DNA of 64,000 bases from Agarophyton chilense (taxonomy: Eukaryota > Rhodophyta > Florideophyceae > Gracilariales > Gracilariaceae). Position 1 is the first letter of the stretch, and every line of letters begins with the position of its first letter. The position numbers and the translations under genes were made by a program. Shown here piece by piece: positions 58,853-64,000 of this stretch. Below the pieces are notes generated by a model, which was given only the letters and a program-made list of their open reading frames with translations, was not told where the DNA came from and did no database searches. The stretch covers positions 620,001 to 684,000 of the forward strand of contig JARGXX010000095.1 of NCBI GenBank assembly GCA_030374765.1, given 5' to 3'.

Positions 58853-61827
58853 ACCAAAGATAACACGATGAATGAAAACATCCATCTGACTGGCTTTCGC
58901 GTGAGGTGCAGCATCGAATTTTAGCTAAAGCTTGATATCCGGGTCTGTTCTCGTCTCCGTTTCCGTGGAGAGAACATTAGGCACTTCTTTCTCAGATGCA
59001 TCATTTTCTAGCTTCGCGGATGTGAATTGGTGCGGAATAAACGAAGTAGATCGATCTTGAGCTGTTGTATCGTCAGTGAGTTTTCCTTCTCCGAGCGCCA
59101 CGAGGGCATTCATCTCGGAATTCTCGAATGCTTGAAGGACCGAATTCGAGTTTTCATTGGTTCTCATGCCGGATAGTACTGAAGAACGTAGTTGATGCCG
59201 CCTTTGAGTTAGTAAAACAGTTTTAGCATCCATCATACCAGTTACACGAGGTATGTGAAAAACTGAATGTGGTGCAAAATAGGGACTAATCGCATGCAAC
59301 ATCCTCGCGCTCGAAAGTCGTAAAATTTGCGGTTTCGCAACTTCACGCAAAGGCGTGATTTCCAACTTCTAATCTGAAGATATACCAGTGTAAACTGTTT
59401 TATGTATTTCTTCTTCTACGATTATGGGGGCTGTCGCTACTGAAAGCAGGATGGCTGAGTTTTGTCTGCCAAAAAAGTGGAAAGTAGATTCAAAAGACAA
59501 ATTGGCTTCTTCCTGTGCTCGATATGAGGACTCTCCGAAACGGATTAGAACGCTAACTTCCCGAGAGACTTCACGCCTTGAGGTTGGGTTTGTCGTATCT
59601 TGTGTGTGAAAATCGTTTTGCTGCATTTTTTACTCCCCCACGACTGCACCAAATAACTCGGTGAACAGATTCGAAACTCGTTGTAGGCACCCTCGAGGAA
59701 ACTCTCCTTCCCTCCCAGAGAAATCAACATCTGTGAGATCAAAATCATTGCTCACCTCCCTCGCAAAAGCTATGCTGAAAGTTGGGATGCTTAGCTTCGA
59801 GACAAGATCAGCATCAAGAGGCCCTGATTGCTTGGCGAAAACTTCATCTTGTGAATCTCCGAGTCTTTTGATGAAGCCACTAGTTCTCGTGATCTTTAAC
59901 GATAGGCTTTCGAAGAGTAAGCGGTGTTGGTGTTCCGTTAGAATTGAAAGAGAAGCACCAGCCACACTGCTGTCCGGCCTTGATGTGTCCGGGCGTGATA
60001 TCATTTTCTCTGAGAAATTCTTGTATTCTTTCATATTCTTTGCCTCGATTATTGCCATTATAAAGTCTTTTCGGGGATGAATCATCCATGTTCCCGGAAC
60101 CATTACAACAGAGGTTGGTCCGAATAGAGATAATCCTTTCCGGGAATTATGATTGATTGTCAGAACCATACGGGCGTGGTTTGAACCAAACACCCACGAG
60201 CGTTCTCAACAGACACCGATAAAGTCAGACTTGACTTGTATGACATTTCGAATGGAGATATTGGGATTTTCGAATCTTTGTCGTGGAAAAAGGTGTAGAT
60301 CTATAGCACTTAAAGCAAGCCTTGAAGATGAATATTCTTTTGAGCCGAGTTTGGGAACCGCGAGTTTAAAGCGTTGAACATTAAAGCCTGCAAGAATTAA
60401 TCGATGTTCAGTTTGTTTGTTTGGGTGAACAGGCTTAGGAAGACGTTGGAGATTTGTAGACAGACTGTTGTAGTGCACGACTTCCAAGTCAGAAACTATT
60501 TCCTGTTCATCAGCCCATGTCGCAGCATCTCTCAAAACACGCCATGGGTGTAGCTTTCCTGAAACAGAGTAGACCTCTACTCGAAAAATGAACATAGGTT
60601 GAGGGTCTTCTTGGGATTTCAGAACATCCACTCGAGATCTCTCCATTACAACAGACAAGCTGCTTCTATCAACTTCGTGTTTGATTTGCACTACTGTGAA
60701 TTCTGCAGATGACATGCGCATAAATGAAAGTGATACTCTGGGAGCATTGATGGCAGTTCGGAGTTGAACCCCTTTCTCCACTAACTCATTCCATTCAAAT
60801 GTACCAATGACAGCTTTCAAGTTAAATAAGGCTACAATTGGGCCGCTCATCAAGCTGAGCGACATGGGCCTAATCGATAGTTCCATGCGCACTCCTTTGG
60901 TTCTTTCCCAAGCAGCGAAAGATCGAGTTAAAGGAGTACCAGGTACTGGATCGGGGTCGTCTTCGGACTGCAACTCAGGATCCAAACTCGATGTACGAGG
61001 ACTATCATGTACACGAGAATCAGGAGTGTTTGCAGATAGATTCTGAAATGCCATTAAGCCTGACACTGTGAACAAAAAATTACGAAGTCCTTGAACGTAA
61101 GTGAAGTTTCTCAGGGGCTCCGCCGTAACTTTCAACAGCTTTGGAAGCCCTATTGTCTCTACCCATTGAACCCTGCAAGCATCTAAGCTTGGAAATTTTA
61201 GGACTTCCGCGGAGCCCCATGCTGGTGTGGCTGGTCGTAGACCATAACCATAGAGCCTTAATCCAAGAGTTAGGGCTGCATTGTAAGCTTCAGACGCTAC
61301 AGCAGAAAAGAAAAGCCCATCTAACAGGTATATCACGCTTATTGAAGCATCTTGTGGGTAGAAACCCTCAAGAATCACTTTCGAGTCTTCAAACAACAAA
61401 TCAATGGCTAAATTCAGAAACAGAGCCCGTCGCCTCAAGGAAGTTGACATCAACCTGGTTGCCCAAGCCATCTACGATATCTATTGTTCGGTTGAAACGA
61501 ATGCGGTGAGCACACCTTTCAGATCTTCTTTAAATTATTCACCAAACTTAAGAACTGATTGCAGATCACGGACTTTGAGGCAAGCGATGAACTGAGAGAT
61601 ACGGGCAGACAAAATAAGCTTAAGAGGGCTCCGTGGAAACATATGTTGAGCAATACTGAAGGTAATTCCGAATCGGTGAGTTGAACCTCCCATAGTACAG
61701 TTCGGATCATTTGAAGATCCAAGGTCGGAAAAAGATGCCGTGAGTACAATCGAACACATGCCATTTGTTGAAGACATTAATGTCAATTTTGGCTCGTTCA
61801 CGAAAAAGAACACACATGCATCTTCTT
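58853..61827 (-). pseudogene. Long host-like exon in one frame, crossed by seven stops
   Basis: One minus frame of about 990 codons has no visible frameshift. It is bounded by a strong acceptor (a pyrimidine-rich run ending GCTGCTAG just above 61827) and a GTAAGT donor at 58852. The stops are TAA 61535, TAG 61481, TAG 61472, TGA 60206, TAA 59630, TAG 59369 and TAG 58925. Each is one C-to-T change from CAA, CAG or CGA, and the protein reads sensibly across all of them. The product has alternating polar and hydrophobic strands, suggesting a large beta-rich protein. An acidic Pro/Ser linker lies near 60960 (EDDPDPVPGTP) and a Ser/Thr/Glu-rich end near 58940-59150. I do not recognise the family; a bridge-like lipid-transfer protein is one loose possibility. 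It is most likely a pseudogene; a reassigned code or editing is the alternative. Confidence 0.6.
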
Positions 61828-62203
61828 CTAGCAGCAATGGGAAGCAGAAGCAAGGATAGCAGTGAATGGTTGTCAGAAACTGCGGAAAGGTTAAGAAAGC
61901 ACAAGCAGCAGCGCGTGCACGCGGTGGTGGCGAAGATGAAGCATGCCGTTCACTCGCAAGCGATGAAGGGACCCAGAATGGGCCATGATTTCGAATGTGG
62001 CATCCGCGCAGCAAAGTGCATGGCGGGGGCAACGGACAGTAAGCATGTCAGGCTGACAGTGGTACTTGCGTCAGAGTCCCGCTTGGGCCGCACTTGTGGA
62101 CCACATAGGTAGTTAGAATTTTACTTAAGCTCTTAGTGAGCTCGCTAGTGATCTGACCCATGTGGGAGACAAGACCCAAGGAACAAAGAAGATAAGCAGT
62201 TAA
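61828..62203. other. Probable intron and intergenic
   Basis: The stretch begins with the acceptor side of an intron (minus strand). A 115-codon plus frame (61765-62112) is basic and helical-looking but overlaps the acceptor and exon and has no motif. The last 90 bp lead into the gag-like frame and may be its leader. Confidence 0.4.
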
Positions 62204-64000
62204 GGTAACACGATTGTTCGTGCCCGGCTGCGTACAGAGGCTGTTGTCAGCTCTGGTCTTCTACATCCTTGTTCTTACAACTTATCCTACGACTTTCCAG
62301 GTTTTGTATCGATACCGTGCCCGACCGCGCTTACCGCCGTGCCAACGCAAAGGACCCGCCAGCGAAGAGATCGTCAATCCGGATTTCTGGTTTCTTCGTC
62401 GTACTACCTTTATGGCGGGCAGCTCAAGTGGCGTGCGCAACGTCAGGCGTTGCTGAAACGTCTTGAAAACTTTCACGCTCGGGACTACATCTCACATACA
62501 GTATCCGATCTTGCCAAATACTTGCTGAATGTATTTGCCGCAGATGGATCTCATAATGTTTCGACCGTTGAGGGGGACATTGAAGCATATCTTCCTGTTT
62601 CTGTCTTGGTTTTCACCCAAGAGGTTTTCCGTCACAGTACGTACGCAATAGTGCTGCTGTACGACGCCACACGATTTTTCAACGCCTTCCCGATCTCGGA
62701 AACTATCGTGAATGCTTTAGCACCGGCAGATCGGACAGTGAAAAGCTTATTGGCTTTCGTTTGGCTTTCCACTGCATACCGAAATGGTGGGAATGACGTG
62801 ATGAAAATGGTTGGGGCCTACAAGGAAGTCCGCAATTCGAGCCCATACTTCTCGAATCCAACTGGATCAAGAAGTAACCTACAGGTTCTTCCTCCTCCAC
62901 TGCATTCATTCTTTTTCCAGAATGCAGACTCGCCGCAGTCGGCAACACCCGCGAACCACAATGGTAACTGTCCTATCGTTACTGGACCGACACCACAAGG
63001 TGCATCGCACGTAAATCCCACGGTTTCGGGACATCAGACATTCCCTACGCTGCCGTCGTTTCCCAACGAGGATACGCCCAAAAAGGCCGTCTCGGTCGCC
63101 ACATACTTTAAGGATTTGAAGTTCAACGGCTCCAAGGAACAGTCTATTCGCTACACCCTTCGGGACTATGAGGTTTGCTCTCATCAGTTTGAACTCTCTG
63201 AAGGTCAGCGTCAGAAGTTCTTTGTCAACGTCTTCGGAGGGGCCGCTCGAGAATTCTTCTTCGAGAACACCGTACCCGGTATGCCTTTCCAGGCTATGGT
63301 GAAGATCATGTTGGACGAATATGACAATGATGCTCGACAGGTTTCCACTCAAGCTGAACTTGAACGTATCAGTGCTGATCAGATCATGGAAGAGAAAGGA
63401 TTTACCGATTCGGACTCTGGACTGACCAACTTGGTAGACAAGATCAATGCTCTTACTCCTCAGGCCCCACCTCAATTTCGGTTTGATGAGCACAAGAAAC
63501 GGTTCCTACGTAAGACCGTACTCACCAAGTCATGGGCTGAAACTCCAATCTCCCAAATGACTACCGCACGGTTTACCTTCAACAGGTTTGTTTCCGCTCT
63601 ACGGGAACAGATCCAGTCAGAGGAAGAAAAGAAGACTCTTTCCAGGGACACACCCTCTGGTTCATCAGGTACATTCTACCACCAGTATGGTGTGACACCG
63701 AACCGTTTGAAAGGTCGCTCTCGGATTTTTCAAAGGAGACGCAACCAGATTGGAAAGGATGGAAAACGGATGCAGTGCCACATATGTGGAAGCGAAGATC
63801 ACTTCGCAAAGGATCACCCAACTGGTTCACGATTCAACCGCATTCGGAATGGAATTGTACATGCTTTCAAACAGAAAACTCCAGCAATCCACGTCCTATC
63901 CGAGGTCGTGAATTCTCTGAGGGATGAAGACACTTCGTCTGACACCGAGTCGGAGACTAAGGAATCCACAGACTTGGAAATGTTTTTCACCATAACGGCA
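62204..64000 (+). mobile_element. gag-like open frame of an LTR retroelement, running off the window
   Basis: A plus-strand frame of about 599 codons stays open from a stop just before 62204 to the window end. The first ATG in it is at 62801, so either translation begins there or upstream codons are reached by splicing. A capsid-like domain lies at about 63100-63600 (YFKDLKFNGSKEQSIRYTLR, GAAREFFFENTVPG). A basic stretch follows, then a zinc-knuckle variant CX2CX4HX4H at 63776-63817, with His in place of the last Cys, and an acidic Ser/Thr tail. It looks whole in the visible part, so it is the youngest-looking retroelement piece here. Family is uncertain; Ty1/copia or Ty3/gypsy are both possible, as pol lies outside the window. 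Confidence 0.6.

Noticed and set aside
61472-61543. Short intron (GTGAATAA to TATCGTAG) to remove the first three stops of the host-like exon
   Set aside because: The 71-bp version breaks the frame. The sequence between the stops itself reads as good protein in the same frame, and the other stops would remain.
1-64000. tRNA, rRNA, CRISPR or prokaryotic operon content
   Set aside because: Scattered GGTTCGA-like strings (for example near 6000, 16448, 24293 and 40910) do not fold with matching arms. No rRNA segments or regular spaced repeats were seen.

Overview
This is eukaryotic nuclear DNA from a repeat-rich region. The evidence is a set of decayed Ty3/gypsy and Ty1/copia LTR retroelements, a PIF/Harbinger-type DNA transposon, a fragment of an ATR/Mec1-type checkpoint kinase gene, a compact gene with a TATA box and an AATAAA signal, and one long host-like exon with good splice signals. 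The host cannot be fixed from the sequence. A red alga, a fungus or an oomycete-like protist would all fit; nothing points to an animal or a land plant. No rRNA, convincing tRNA, CRISPR array or prokaryotic gene was seen.

Layout. 1-5540 is mostly old unrecognised sequence with one diverged interspersed repeat, a Ty1/copia RNase H fossil and a foldback element (3779-4044). 5541-27095 is a nested pile of Ty3/gypsy fossils. An old family-A copy (5541-6415, 14555-16160 and 19351-23540, ending in a chromodomain) is split by a much younger family-A copy (8097-14538) and by a 3.2-kb stretch with another gag-like remnant. It also carries a 158-bp inverted-duplication repeat. A diverged family-C relative follows (23701-27095). 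28081-29195 is a dead Harbinger transposase lying against an ATR FAT-domain pseudogene (29288-31148, minus), which has no kinase domain. 32120-34320 (minus) is another Ty3/gypsy fossil, family D.

34321-41032 is the least repeat-dominated part. It holds a candidate secreted protein gene (37215-37748, minus), a possible small hydrophobic protein (39437-39649, minus), minisatellites and a second copy of the repeat at 330-760. 41033-57128 is one large inverted repeat built from two tail-to-tail family-C chromovirus copies. Their inner arms are nearly identical and their outer arms clearly less so. Between them lies a 1.9-kb spacer with an antisense ORF of unknown function. A Ty1/copia fossil (57186-58170, minus) comes next.

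58853-61827 (minus) is a probable host exon of about 990 codons that stays in one frame but is crossed by seven stop codons. Each stop is one C-to-T step from CAA, CAG or CGA. The same kind of change accounts for the in-frame stops in the ATR pseudogene and the Harbinger transposase. A methylation- or RIP-like C-to-T process is therefore the simplest explanation for decay across the window; a reassigned genetic code or RNA editing is the exciting but less likely alternative. The right edge (62204-64000, plus) is a long uninterrupted gag-like frame that runs off the window.

The genes do not form a pathway. The window reads as host gene fragments embedded in, and probably broken by, repeated retroelement insertion and rearrangement.
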